Source: Bradyrhizobium sp. AS23.2 (GTDB taxonomy: Bacteria; Pseudomonadota; Alphaproteobacteria; Rhizobiales; Xanthobacteraceae). From it: a stretch of DNA of 64,000 nt. Where the stretch lies: positions 1 to 64,000 of the forward strand of contig NZ_LGHM01000043.1 of assembly GCF_001908185.1 (NCBI RefSeq). The letters are read 5' to 3'. Of this stretch, positions 27,766-36,081 are shown in pieces; position 1 is the first letter of the stretch; each line of letters begins with the position of its first letter. The position numbers and the translations under genes were made by a program. Under the pieces are notes generated by a model. The model had not been told where the DNA came from, made no database searches, and worked only from the letters and a program-made list of their open reading frames with translations.

Positions 27766-29246
27766 TGGACCAGAGGCTTTCAAATCGCCCCGTGCTCGAG
27801 GTCCGCGGCCTGACAAAACGCTTCGGCGGCTTGACCGCCGTCAAGAACCTCGGCTTCGAGGTCAATAGCGGCGAGATCTTCGGTCTGATCGGGCCGAACG
27901 GTTCGGGCAAGTCGACCGCAATGAAGAGCGTGATGGGCATCGAGCGCCCGACCGCAGGCGAAGTGGTCTTCGAGGGCGAGAACGTCGCCGGTCTTCCCGC
28001 GCACAAGATCGCGCGAAAGGGCTTTGGCATGGTGTTCCAGCACTCGCGGCCGCTCAACCGGCAGACCGTGCTGGAAAACATCATGGTCGCGCTGCTGCCG
28101 GACAGCCTGTTCATGCTGTTCCCGGACAAGGCGCTGGTCGAGCGCGCCAAGTGGATTGCCGATCGCGTCGGGCTCGGTGCCGTGATGAACCGCCGCCCGC
28201 CGACGCTGCCCTTCGCCGATCTGCGCCGGCTCGAGCTTGCGAAAGCGATCGCGCGCGATCCGAAGGTCGTGCTGGTGGACGAGCCCTTCGCCGGGCTCAC
28301 GCGAGCGGAGGTCGATGTTTTCTCCGACCTGATCCGCAGTTTTCGCGACGAGGGCCGCGCCGTCATGCTGGTCGACCACAACGTCAAGAGCGTCGCGGCG
28401 CTGGTTGATCGCGTGCTCGCGATGTATCTCGGCGAGGAGATCGTCACCGGCAAGGCTGACGACGTCATGAAGAACGAGACCGTGCGCCGGGTCTATCTCG
28501 GCGGCGCGATCGAGACTCATGCGCGACCCGAGACCAGCTTCAAGGACAAGGTGCCGCTGCTCCAGGTCGAGAATGTCAGCGTGTTTTATGGCAAGGCCCA
28601 GGCGCTGGAGAACGTCTCGATCCACGTCCACGAGGGCGAGTTCGTCTCCATCGTAGGCCTCAACGGCGCCGGCAAGACCACGCTGTTCAACACGATCTCG
28701 GGCTTCCTGCCTTATACCGGCGAGATCGTGCGCGGCGGCGGCAGACTGCGCGGCACGAGCCCGGCGAAGATCGCGCGCAGCGGTCTCGTGCAGTGCCCGG
28801 AATCGCGCGAGCTGTTCGGCGAGATGTCGGTGCGCGAAAACCTCGATCTCGGCGGCCAGCACCTCGCCGACGAGAAGCGCGCCGCGCAGCTTGCCTGGCT
28901 GTTCGAGTTGTTCCCGATCCTCAAGGAACGCCAGGGCCAACTGGCGCAGACCCTGTCGGGCGGCGAGCAGCAGATGCTCGCAATCGGCCGCGCGCTGATG
29001 ATGCAGCCGCAGATCCTGATCCTCGACGAGCCGACGCTGGGCCTCGCCCCCGTCATCCTCGAACAATTGTCCAAGGCGCTGGGGAAGCTGCGACAGACGA
29101 CCTCGATCACGGTGCTGCTCGGCGAGCAGAACGTGACCTTCGCGCTGCCTCATGCCGACCGCGTCTACGTACTCGAGCATGCCCGGATCGTCTGGGAAGG
29201 CGACCCGGGCCGCTTCGCCGCGGAAGCCGGCGCCGACTTTCTCTAG
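27765..29246 (+). CDS. fused LivG-LivF ABC ATPase
   Basis: A 493-residue protein that joins two ABC domains usually encoded by separate livG and livF genes. Domain 1 has Walker A GPNGSGKST at 43-51, the LivG-type degenerate signature FADLRRLELAKA near residue 150 and Walker B VVLVDEPFAGLT. Domain 2 starts near residue 265 with Walker A GLNGAGKTT at 298-306, a canonical LSGGEQQMLAIGRAL and ILILDEPTLGLAP. It should drive LivHM. The linker (about residues 245-265) is short and charged. The start ATG overlaps the livM stop. Confidence 0.93.
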   Translation: MDQRLSNRPVLEVRGLTKRFGGLTAVKNLGFEVNSGEIFGLIGPNGSGKSTAMKSVMGIERPTAGEVVFEGENVAGLPAHKIARKGFGMVFQHSRPLNRQTVLENIMVALLPDSLFMLFPDKALVERAKWIADRVGLGAVMNRRPPTLPFADLRRLELAKAIARDPKVVLVDEPFAGLTRAEVDVFSDLIRSFRDEGRAVMLVDHNVKSVAALVDRVLAMYLGEEIVTGKADDVMKNETVRRVYLGGAIETHARPETSFKDKVPLLQVENVSVFYGKAQALENVSIHVHEGEFVSIVGLNGAGKTTLFNTISGFLPYTGEIVRGGGRLRGTSPAKIARSGLVQCPESRELFGEMSVRENLDLGGQHLADEKRAAQLAWLFELFPILKERQGQLAQTLSGGEQQMLAIGRALMMQPQILILDEPTLGLAPVILEQLSKALGKLRQTTSITVLLGEQNVTFALPHADRVYVLEHARIVWEGDPGRFAAEAGADFL

Positions 29247-29287
29247 TCCTCGCGTATCAACAACAAAACAAGCAAAGGGAAACGACC

Positions 29288-30526
29288 ATGCGATCATCGA
29301 CGATTCTCGGCAGCAGCTTCCTCGCCTCCGCGCTGGCGCTGTGCCTCGCCGCGCCCGCCTACGCGCAGTCGAACGATCCGATCAAGATCGGAGTCATCGC
29401 CGAGGTGCAGTCGATCGCAGGTGCCGCGACCCCGGGCGGCGCGCAGATCGCCGCCGATGAGATCAACGCCAAGGGCGGCGTGCTCGGCCGCAAGATCGAG
29501 ATCGTCACCTATGACAACAAAAGCTCGTCCGCGGATTCCGTGCGCGCCTTCCAGCGCGCGGTGAGCGAGGACAAGGTCTCCGCCGTGATCGCGAGCTACA
29601 TCAGCGAGGTCGTGCTGGCGCTCGAGCCCTGGGCCGCACGGCTGAAAATGCCGCTGATCACGCCCGGCGCCGCCTCTAACGAGATCACTAAGGCCATTCA
29701 CAACGACTATGAGAAGAACAAGTACACCTTCCACGGCTATCTGACCTCGGCCGCGCAAGCGCAGCTCGTCTGCGACGCCGCCAAGGATCTTCTCGTCGAC
29801 AAGCTCAAGTTCAAGACGGTCGCGATCATGAGCGAGGACGCGGCCTGGACCAAGCCGCTCGACGTCGGCTACGAGGCCTGTCTGCCCAAGGCCGGCCTGA
29901 AGGTCGTCGAGCACGTGCGCTTCTCGCCCGACACCACCGACTTCACGCCGATCTTCAACAACATCGAGAGCAAGAAGCCGGACGTGATCGTGACCGGCAT
30001 CTCGCATGTCGGCGTGCAGCCGACGGTGCAGTGGAAGAACCAGCAGGTTCCGATCCCGATGTTCGGCATCAGCGCGCAGGCGCTGAGCCCGACCTTCTGG
30101 AAGGACACCAACGGTGCCGCCGACGGCGTGCCCTCGCTGGCGGTTGCGACCCCCGATGTCGCCGTGACCTCGAAGACGAAGCCGTTCGCGGCCGCTTTCA
30201 AGGCCAAGTTCGGCACGCCGCCGGCCTACACCGGCTACACCGCCTATGACGAGGTCTACATCATCTCCGAAGCGATCAAGCGCGCAGGCTCGACCGATCC
30301 CGACAAGATGGTCACTGAACTGGAGAAGACCGACTTCGAGGGCACGATCGGCCAGATCAAGTTCTACGGCAAGGACGACGAGTTCACCCACGGCCTCAAG
30401 TCCGGGCCCGGCGCCGTGACCGGCCTCGTCTTCCAGTGGCAGGACAGTAAGCAGATCGTGGTCTGGCCCGAGAAGATCGCCGAAGGCAAGATGAAGTTTC
30501 CGAACTTTGTGAAGCTGTCGCAGTAA
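29288..30526 (+). CDS. branched-chain amino-acid-type ABC substrate-binding protein, copy 2
   Basis: A 412-residue paralogue of the protein at 24615. The signal peptide is SFLASALALCLAAPAYAQ. Long stretches are shared with copy 1, for example ASYISEVVLALEPWA, YEKNKYTFHGYLTSAA and SHVGVQPTVQWKNQQVPIP. Differences cluster in the region after FGIS and near the C-terminus, where ligand contacts may lie. AAAGGGAAACGACC precedes the ATG at 29288. It ends the liv cluster and is followed by a terminator. Two binding proteins probably feed one translocator with related ligands. Confidence 0.92.
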   Translation: MRSSTILGSSFLASALALCLAAPAYAQSNDPIKIGVIAEVQSIAGAATPGGAQIAADEINAKGGVLGRKIEIVTYDNKSSSADSVRAFQRAVSEDKVSAVIASYISEVVLALEPWAARLKMPLITPGAASNEITKAIHNDYEKNKYTFHGYLTSAAQAQLVCDAAKDLLVDKLKFKTVAIMSEDAAWTKPLDVGYEACLPKAGLKVVEHVRFSPDTTDFTPIFNNIESKKPDVIVTGISHVGVQPTVQWKNQQVPIPMFGISAQALSPTFWKDTNGAADGVPSLAVATPDVAVTSKTKPFAAAFKAKFGTPPAYTGYTAYDEVYIISEAIKRAGSTDPDKMVTELEKTDFEGTIGQIKFYGKDDEFTHGLKSGPGAVTGLVFQWQDSKQIVVWPEKIAEGKMKFPNFVKLSQ

Positions 30527-30544
30527 TCGGCTCACGCCGGCATC

Positions 30545-30584
30545 AAGCCCATCGCTCCGCAAGGAGCGGTGGGCTTTCTCTTTG
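30545..30584 (+). terminator. Rho-independent terminator of the liv cluster
   Basis: AAGCCCATCGCTCC (30545-30558), a GCAA tetraloop and GGAGCGGTGGGCTT (30563-30576) make a 14-bp stem with one G-T pair. TTTCTCTTTG follows. It lies 18 bases after the stop of the second binding-protein gene. Confidence 0.9.
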
Positions 30585-30718
30585 TCTCTCGCAGATGCGT
30601 AGGGCCGCGGCCGGCGCGTATCGACCTTGGGCGATGTTGACTTTCCGCTTTCCCGCTCCCCATACTTCGCAAAAGGAATAACAAGACCAATCACACGACG
30701 GTTTTGAGGGAGGATAGG

Positions 30719-32029
30719 ATGCCGACTTCACGCAGGCAGCTGCTGAAGACTTCGGCGGCTGCCGCCGCCGCACTCAGCCTCGATTGGACACGGGCCCAGG
30801 CGCAAGCCGAGACATTGCGCATCGGCGTGATCTACGACCTCACCGGTCCCTTTGCCGCCGGCGGCTCGGTTGCCTCCTCGGTCGGCGCGCAGATCGCCAT
30901 CGATCTCGTCAACGAGAAGGGCGGCGTCAGTGGCAAGACCAGGATCGTGCCTGTTGCCGCCGACTCCCAGAGCAAGGCCGATGTGGCGATCAACGAGGCC
31001 GAACGGCTGATCAGCCAGGAAAAGATCGACATCATCAACGGCGTTTATTCCAGCGCGCACGCGGTGCCGATGGCGGCGAAGGTCGAGCAGCAGAAGAAGA
31101 TCCTCTGGATCACGACTGCCGTCTCCACCGCCGTGTTCAAGGACAAGAACCTGCAATACGTGTTTCGCGCGCAGATCCACTCGGATCAGTATGGCCAGGC
31201 CTTTGCCGGCTTCTTGAGCGAGCACGCCAAGGCGAAGCTCGGCATGGATCCGAAGGACGTCAAGATCGCGCTGATCCACGAGGACGGTCCTTACGGCGTC
31301 GGTGTCGCCGCTGCGGACGAGGCCTATGCCAAGGAGGCCGGGCTTCAGGTCGTGCTGAAGGAGGGCTATTCGGCCTCGGCCCCGGATCTGTCGGTGCTGG
31401 TCACAAAAATCAAGCGTGCCAAGGCCGACGTGATCTCGCATGCCGGCTACAACCCCGACATCACCCTGTTCCTGCGCCAGGCGCGAGAAAGCGGCTTGCG
31501 CTTCAAGATGCTGTTCGGCGCGGGGGCCGGCTATAGCCAGCTCGACAAGCTGCGCGCGACCTTCGGCGCCGACATCGACAATTTCTGCAACATCGATCCG
31601 GTGCCGGCGCAGCTGCTGGACCCGGCAAAGCTCGCACCGGGCATCGGCGATCTCATCAAGACCATGGTCGCCCGCTACCAGGCCAAGACCGGCGCCACCG
31701 ACGTGCCGCCGCACTGCTCGATGGGCTTCAACCAGACCTGGGTGCTGCTCAACAATGTGCTGCCAGTCGCCAAGGAAAAGTACGGCAGCTTCGAACCCGA
31801 GGCTATTCGGAAAGCGGCGCTCGATGTCGACATCCCGGCCGGCGGCACCATCCAGGGCTACGGCGTGAAATTCTTCCCACCGGGCACGCCGCTCTCGGGC
31901 CAGAACGAGCGCTCGACCCCGGTCGTGATGCAGAACGCCGGCGAGCACATCTCGGTGGTGTGGCCGACGAACATTCGCACGCAGGACCCGGTGTTCCCGC
32001 TGCCGAAGGGATCGACTTACGGGACATAG
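30719..32029 (+). CDS. ABC substrate-binding protein (Peripla_BP_6), third copy
   Basis: A 436-residue binding protein more distant from the two upstream copies. It begins MPTSRRQLLKTSAAAAAALS; the paired arginines before a hydrophobic stretch suggest a Tat-type signal. The domain reads LRIGVIYDLTGPFAAGGSVA, then IAIDLVNEKGGVSGKT. The ATG at 30719 has GAGGGAGGATAGG just before it; an in-frame TTG at 30704 is rejected. It lies after the liv terminator, so it has its own promoter. It may use the liv translocator or one elsewhere. Confidence 0.9.
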   Translation: MPTSRRQLLKTSAAAAAALSLDWTRAQAQAETLRIGVIYDLTGPFAAGGSVASSVGAQIAIDLVNEKGGVSGKTRIVPVAADSQSKADVAINEAERLISQEKIDIINGVYSSAHAVPMAAKVEQQKKILWITTAVSTAVFKDKNLQYVFRAQIHSDQYGQAFAGFLSEHAKAKLGMDPKDVKIALIHEDGPYGVGVAAADEAYAKEAGLQVVLKEGYSASAPDLSVLVTKIKRAKADVISHAGYNPDITLFLRQARESGLRFKMLFGAGAGYSQLDKLRATFGADIDNFCNIDPVPAQLLDPAKLAPGIGDLIKTMVARYQAKTGATDVPPHCSMGFNQTWVLLNNVLPVAKEKYGSFEPEAIRKAALDVDIPAGGTIQGYGVKFFPPGTPLSGQNERSTPVVMQNAGEHISVVWPTNIRTQDPVFPLPKGSTYGT

Positions 32030-32602
32030 ATTGACGGCTAAGCACGCTGGCAGCTTGCCTTCTGCTGTGGGGAGAGGGTGGCTCGCCGCAAATCGGCGAG
32101 ACGAGTGAAGGGTTGTCTCCGCAAGTACTGTTCTCGATATCCGCTCGCGGAGACAGCCTGCTCATCCGTCGCCATAGCCGATGCAAACCATCGTCGTTCC
32201 TGAGAACGGCGGCCGGAGGCCGCCTGCGCCACAGCGTGCATTTGGCACTCAGCGCGGCACCACGCTCTACAACACCCCTAATCGCGCTGGCGGCGTTGCA
32301 GGCGATTGTACTTGCATCCAGAAGTAAGTTGTTTCGCTTTGTAGTTGGATTTTTGACCACACGGCAGCGCGCTCAGGTTGTTCGACGAAGTTTTACTGAA
32401 ACAGAAAACCGCTACAAGTGTGATCTAGGTAATTTTGCCTGTTCCGTTTTCTTTGTACATACAGGCCAGTCAGCCAATCGCGTTTGAGCTTTGGCGCAGT
32501 CTGCCGACAGGCTCCCATAGAGGAGCCCAAGGCTCTCAATGAAGAGCCTTCGAGCAGGGACCTTGAAATTTCAGATCGTGATTTTCAACGATGGGGGTGA
32601 GG
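32030..32602. other. intergenic region with a palindromic repeat fragment
   Basis: This 573-base stretch holds no gene I can support. The first 70 bases (TGTGGGGAGAGGGTGGCTCG, then CCGCAAATCGGCGAGACGAG) look like the dispersed intergenic repeats of Bradyrhizobium. A 124-codon open frame at 32113-32487 has no ribosome-binding site, and its composition is unlike its neighbours. The segment 32310-32480 is notably AT-richer. Confidence 0.45.
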
Positions 32603-32791
32603 ATGCCCGCCATATTTGACTTGCTCTATCGCGAATATTGCCGCGCCCGCCTTGCAGAAATGCGCAAACAGCTTCTGCTCACGGGTAAGCATCCCGAACT
32701 CTTTCAGGCGGATTACGATCCTGCTGATCCGAATAGCGTTGGCGGGAAGGACACTCAAGACGAAATCGAATCGAAGCGCGCCCCGAAATAG
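32603..32791 (+). CDS. small hypothetical protein (62 aa)
   Basis: A short soluble protein, MPAIFDLLYREYCRARLAEM then RKQLLLTGKHPELFQADYDP, ending in a charged tail. It looks like a helical pair followed by a disordered end. GGGGGTGAGG lies just before the ATG at 32603; another in-frame ATG at 32591 is possible. I recognise no family. It is followed 55 bases later by a 28-residue membrane peptide on the same strand. Confidence 0.55.
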   Translation: MPAIFDLLYREYCRARLAEMRKQLLLTGKHPELFQADYDPADPNSVGGKDTQDEIESKRAPK

Positions 32792-32846
32792 GAGCCACCC
32801 TCGCGGCAACAGAAATCAGGAAAGGACATTAACTCAGGAGGCAACA

Positions 32847-32933
32847 TTGAACACACCCGAATTCTATACTGCGTCGATTGCCTGCGTCTCGTGTATGACC
32901 ATTGTTGTTTTGATGGCTATCGGGGCCTGGTAA
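32847..32933 (+). CDS. 28-residue membrane peptide with TTG start
   Basis: A perfect AGGAGG at 32836-32841 lies five bases before a TTG that opens a 28-codon frame. It encodes a polar start (MNTPEFYTAS) and a single hydrophobic segment (IACVSCMTIVVLMAIGAW) ending at a TAA. No other frame makes use of this strong ribosome-binding site. It is probably a small inner-membrane peptide of unknown role, in line with the 62-residue gene upstream. Confidence 0.6.
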   Translation: MNTPEFYTASIACVSCMTIVVLMAIGAW

Positions 32934-32971
32934 GTGGCGGCATCGCCAGTCAGCAAGCGCGTGGCGGCGTC

Positions 32972-34141
32972 CTACAGCACCACCCGCCGCCCCTCCTCCG
33001 CCGCCCAATAGCCGGCGTAATTCACCTTGATCGTCTCGTACGCCAGCGCAAGATCTGACAGCGGCTGTCGTCCGCTCGCGGCGCATTCCATGAAATCCTG
33101 AATCTCCTGCAGATAGCCGCGCGTCCATTCCTCCTCGAGGCAGACATATTGCCAGCCGGTTTTACGATCGACCTTTTCAGTGATGTAAACAGAGGCGAGC
33201 TTCTCTTCGCTGGTCTGGTAGCTCATCAGATGCGTGTTCGGCGTGATGTTGGCGAACAGGGAGCCGCCGCTCGTGTAGGTCTCGATCAGGTTGCGCACAC
33301 CGCCCATGATCATGTCTCCGGAGAACACGGTGGCCTTGGTGCCGTCGGAGAACGTGGCGGTGAGCGTGCCCCAGTCCTCGACATCAACAGGGTTGGCCTT
33401 GATGTAGGTGCGCTCCTCCGGCTTGAGGCTGGCTGTGACGTTGCCGACATCGCCGGTGACGCTGGCGACGCGGATGGTCTCGCCACGCGCTTTCGCCTCG
33501 ACCTGCTTGAGATAGAGCACAGCCGAGAGTGGATGACAGCCCATGCGGATCAACGAGCCGCCGCCGGTCATCGCCCATTGCGCGGCATGCGCCGCGTGTG
33601 AGCCGGAATGACTCTCCTCGCCCTTCATGAACAGGATCTTGTCCTTGGTCGCCTTGATGATCTCAGCCATCTTGGTTACCGCAGGCGCGTAGATCCAGTC
33701 CTCGGCATACATGAAGAGTTTTCCGGTGCGCTCGATCGCGGCACGGGTCTGGTCCATCTCCTCCAGCACGCGCTCATACATCAGCGCCTTCGGTACATGC
33801 CTGCCGATCGGCTGCCTATCGCCCTCGCGGCCGAAATAGCCGGCGAACGGCTTTTCGCAGATGACATGCTTGCCGGCCTGCATGCTGGCTACAATCATCT
33901 CGGCATGGAGATTGGGCGGCGTGCAGATGTCGACGACATCGAGCTCGCGGTCCGCGATCAGTTCGGCAAAGCTCCGATAGGCGCGTGGGATCCGGTGACG
34001 ACCGGCGAAATCAACGACATGGTCGCCGCGGGCGGCCACGGCGGCAACCTCGACATCTACGCCATAGACGCGCCGGAACGCATACATATGCAGCTCCGAC
34101 ACGAAGCCGCAGCCCACAAGTCCCACCCTGATCCGCGCCAT
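32972..34141 (-). CDS. Gfo/Idh/MocA-family oxidoreductase
   Basis: A 389-residue NAD(P)-dependent dehydrogenase. The Rossmann loop is VGLVGCGFVSELHMYAFRRV, the family motif is GKHVICEKPFAG (EKP holds the catalytic lysine), and DVVDICTPPNLHAEM precedes it. The C-terminal sheet domain includes GGGSLIRMGCHPLSAVLYL with the metal- or substrate-contacting His. Members oxidise sugars, inositols or similar; the substrate is unknown. It stands alone in reverse orientation between small ORFs and the RlpA-like gene. Confidence 0.92.
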   Translation of the reverse strand: MARIRVGLVGCGFVSELHMYAFRRVYGVDVEVAAVAARGDHVVDFAGRHRIPRAYRSFAELIADRELDVVDICTPPNLHAEMIVASMQAGKHVICEKPFAGYFGREGDRQPIGRHVPKALMYERVLEEMDQTRAAIERTGKLFMYAEDWIYAPAVTKMAEIIKATKDKILFMKGEESHSGSHAAHAAQWAMTGGGSLIRMGCHPLSAVLYLKQVEAKARGETIRVASVTGDVGNVTASLKPEERTYIKANPVDVEDWGTLTATFSDGTKATVFSGDMIMGGVRNLIETYTSGGSLFANITPNTHLMSYQTSEEKLASVYITEKVDRKTGWQYVCLEEEWTRGYLQEIQDFMECAASGRQPLSDLALAYETIKVNYAGYWAAEEGRRVVL

Positions 34142-34189
34142 AGCGCCCCCTCACCCTTGCTTTGGGGGCACTATAGCGCGCTGTCAGGC

Positions 34190-34504
34190 CTATTGCACCG
34201 AGACCCGCACCACGCCGGCGCTCATCATGCCGAGCGCACGGGCGGCCGGCACCGAGAGGTCGACGATACGGCCGCGAATGAAGGGGCCGCGATCGTTGAC
34301 GCGGCACTGGATGGTGCGGCCGCTATAGGACACGCTGAGCACGCTGCCGAATGGGCGCGTGCGGTGCGCGCAAGTCAACTCGCTGCTCCTGCCGGCTTTT
34401 CCGTACCCGTAGTAGGAGGCAAGCCCGCTCTCGGCATGTGCAACAGAAAGAGCTGAAAGCGAAAAAGTGAACAGGCAAAGCAATAACGTCGTTTGCGCGC
34501 GCAC
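34190..34504 (-). CDS. RlpA-like double-psi beta-barrel protein
   Basis: A 104-residue exported protein. I choose the GTG at 34504, which has GGAG nine bases upstream; a TTG 12 codons earlier is the alternative. A signal peptide (LLLCLFTFSLSALSVAHAES) is followed by a single RlpA barrel: GLASYYGYGKAGRSSELTCA, then IQCRVNDRGPFIRGRIVDLS. In RlpA the conserved Asp and His region cleaves denuded peptidoglycan; short versions like this lack the SPOR domain. A longer paralogue lies at 51886. Confidence 0.82.
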   Translation of the reverse strand: MRAQTTLLLCLFTFSLSALSVAHAESGLASYYGYGKAGRSSELTCAHRTRPFGSVLSVSYSGRTIQCRVNDRGPFIRGRIVDLSVPAARALGMMSAGVVRVSVQ

Positions 34505-34605
34505 GGCATCGCTCCGGGTTGGCCCCACCCGGCGCTGCAACGTCGGCTTGTTTCGATAAGTTCCCGGAACTGCCGGGTGGCGCCCGGCAGTTCCATCAAA
34601 GATTG

Positions 34606-35452
34606 TTACTGTTTGTGAAAGACGAGGGTCCGGACTTCGATGCTCTCGCGCGGGACTGCGTCGGCCGGCGTAGTCGGATCGACGAAAGCCGTGTGCGGCC
34701 CGAAGCGCGTGCGGCCGTCGGTTGCGGAATCATAGCACTTGAGCAGCAACGCTTCGTCCGGCGTCATCTCCGGGAAATAGAACCAGCGGTGGTTCGGATT
34801 GTATTTCACCGAATAGGTCTCGCCGCGGCGGTTGGGATAGATCAGGTCGGAGGCAACGAGATCATCAGCCGCTACCGTCGTGCCGTCAACCATCGCCAGC
34901 GGTGAATCGCGGAGCGGGCCGCGGATCGGCCGCCACAGATTGATTACCTGCACACGCCCCCCTGAGCAGCTCGTCGGCTTCAGCAGGCAGGTGCTCACGC
35001 ACCCGGTTTGCGCCGGAGGCGGCGGTCTGGTCCACATGGACGCGCGTTGCCGGCTGACGCGGCCCGCCACCGCGGATATCCGCAGCACCTTCGACACGCT
35101 TGCGTACAGTATGGTCGAAGATGAAGACGCGGTCGGCCTTCAGCGTCGCGCGCAGGAACGCTTCGACTGCGGGATAGTAGACCGCCCTCACCTCCTCGTC
35201 GTTGTAGAAATCCTTCACCTGCGTCGGATGGCGGACCAGCGCAAAGCCCTCGCGATCGAGCGTGACGTTTTGAGCAATCAGGCGCGCATCGAAGATCGGG
35301 ACCTGGTGCGGCTCCGGCAGCGACGTGCTCTTGGGCTCGCCCGGCGGCGGATCGAAGGCGTAGGTGCGGGGCTTGCCCGAAACCGGCGCGAGGTAGTTGA
35401 GTTCGGCAGTGACGAAGGGAAGCGATTCGATTTTTGTTTCTTGCAGGCCCAT
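34606..35452 (-). pseudogene. CmcJ/NvfI-family oxidoreductase, frameshifted at a G6 tract
   Basis: The 5' frame from ATG 35452 encodes the N-terminal two-thirds (SLPFVTAELNYLAPVSGKPR, VPIFDARLIAQNVTLDREGF, VFIFDHTVRK, ATRVHVDQTA). The remainder is in another frame (VQVINLWRPIRGPLRDSPLA, YNPNHRWFYFPEMTPDEALL, HTAFVDPTTPADAVPRESIE). Removing one G from the six-G tract (plus-strand C at 34957-34962) gives 281 codons reading ELLRGRVQVINLWRP across the join. HVD and the later HTAF histidine fit the Fe(II)/2-oxoglutarate-like pattern of this family. Real mutation, slippage or sequencing error all remain possible. Confidence 0.8.
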
Positions 35453-35654
35453 GGCCGGTCCCCCGATGTGATCGTCTGTGTGATTTCTGACGGGATGCAG
35501 CGCGCTGCAAGGGAGGAGATGCAAATAGCAATGCGATTGTTGTCGAACGCAGGAAATGCAGAAGGATCGTTTCGGAAATGACGACCGGATTGGAAGGCGT
35601 TCTCCTCTCCTCACGAGCGCTTGAGGAGTTCGTGCCGTTTCTGGCTGCTCTGTC

Positions 35655-35757
35655 GTCATTCCGGGGCGCCCGAAGGGCGAACCCGGAATCCATCGGGCCG
35701 CAGTGTCTGCGGATGAATGGATTCCGGGTTCACGACTTCGTCGCGCCCCGGAATGAC
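35655..35757. repeat. dispersed intergenic palindromic repeat
   Basis: The block starts GTCATTCCGGGGCG and ends CGCCCCGGAATGAC, exact inverted ends, with inner arms AACCCGGAATCCAT and ATGGATTCCGGGTT. It folds into a long cruciform or hairpin. Repeats of this form are scattered through Bradyrhizobium intergenic regions; a shorter one is at 59052-59079. Confidence 0.8.
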
Positions 35758-35938
35758 AGCGGCATATGGGCCGAGGCCCATTTGTCGCGAACAGTCTGCG
35801 CGGCATGGGTCCCGGCTCTGCGGAGCAGCGTTGCACGCTGCACCGCGTCCGGGACACGGGAGACGCGACTACAGCCCTGCAATCGCATCCGCGAATTCAT
35901 GCATCTTTCCAGCGCGCGCACGCTGCCTTCTCACGCGA

Positions 35939-35957
35939 GACGTTTCAATGAAACGTC
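35939..35957. promoter_or_regulatory. perfect inverted repeat, possible operator
   Basis: GACGTTTCA and TGAAACGTC flank one A, a 19-base perfect palindrome 125 bases before the start of the sulfonate-type binding protein. The size and symmetry suit a dimeric repressor or activator site. No known consensus is claimed. Confidence 0.45.
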
Positions 35958-35971
35958 CTTGCTTGATGCAT

Positions 35972-36011
35972 GCGCAATACGGATGGCCATTTCATTGACT
36001 GCGTATTGCGC
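35972..36011. promoter_or_regulatory. 10-bp inverted repeat with 20-bp spacer
   Basis: GCGCAATACG (35972-35981) is the exact reverse complement of CGTATTGCGC (36002-36011). It could be a pair of operator half-sites or a leader hairpin upstream of the binding-protein gene that starts at 36082. Confidence 0.4.
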
Positions 36012-36081
36012 GGTCATAGACTTGATTGTCTCGCTGCATCGTTCGCTCACGCGTCGTGAGCAAAGCAACAAGACAGGCCAC

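Larger units (their letters stand above)
35453..36081. other. 629-bp region with a dispersed repeat and two inverted repeats
   Basis: This stretch lies between two divergent genes. It contains a dispersed palindrome at 35655-35757, a second repeat-like block at about 35790-35870 (GGTCCCGGCTCTGCGGAGCA), and two sharp inverted repeats at 35939-35957 and 35972-36011 before the sulfonate-type binding protein. An open frame running into that gene from 35578 crosses the repeats and is not coding. Confidence 0.6.

Noticed and set aside
27780..29297. 505-codon minus-strand frame opposite the fused ATPase
   Set aside because: The plus-strand product has all ABC motifs; the reverse frame has none.
29294..30694. 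466-codon minus-strand frame opposite the second binding protein
   Set aside because: A shadow: the plus strand has a signal peptide and known family motifs.
30704..30718. TTG as the start of the third binding protein
   Set aside because: It lies upstream of the GAGGGAGG ribosome-binding sequence, which is placed for the ATG at 30719.
32113..32487. 124-codon ORF between the third binding protein and small genes
   Set aside because: No ribosome-binding site, biased composition and a repeat-like start; no coding pattern.
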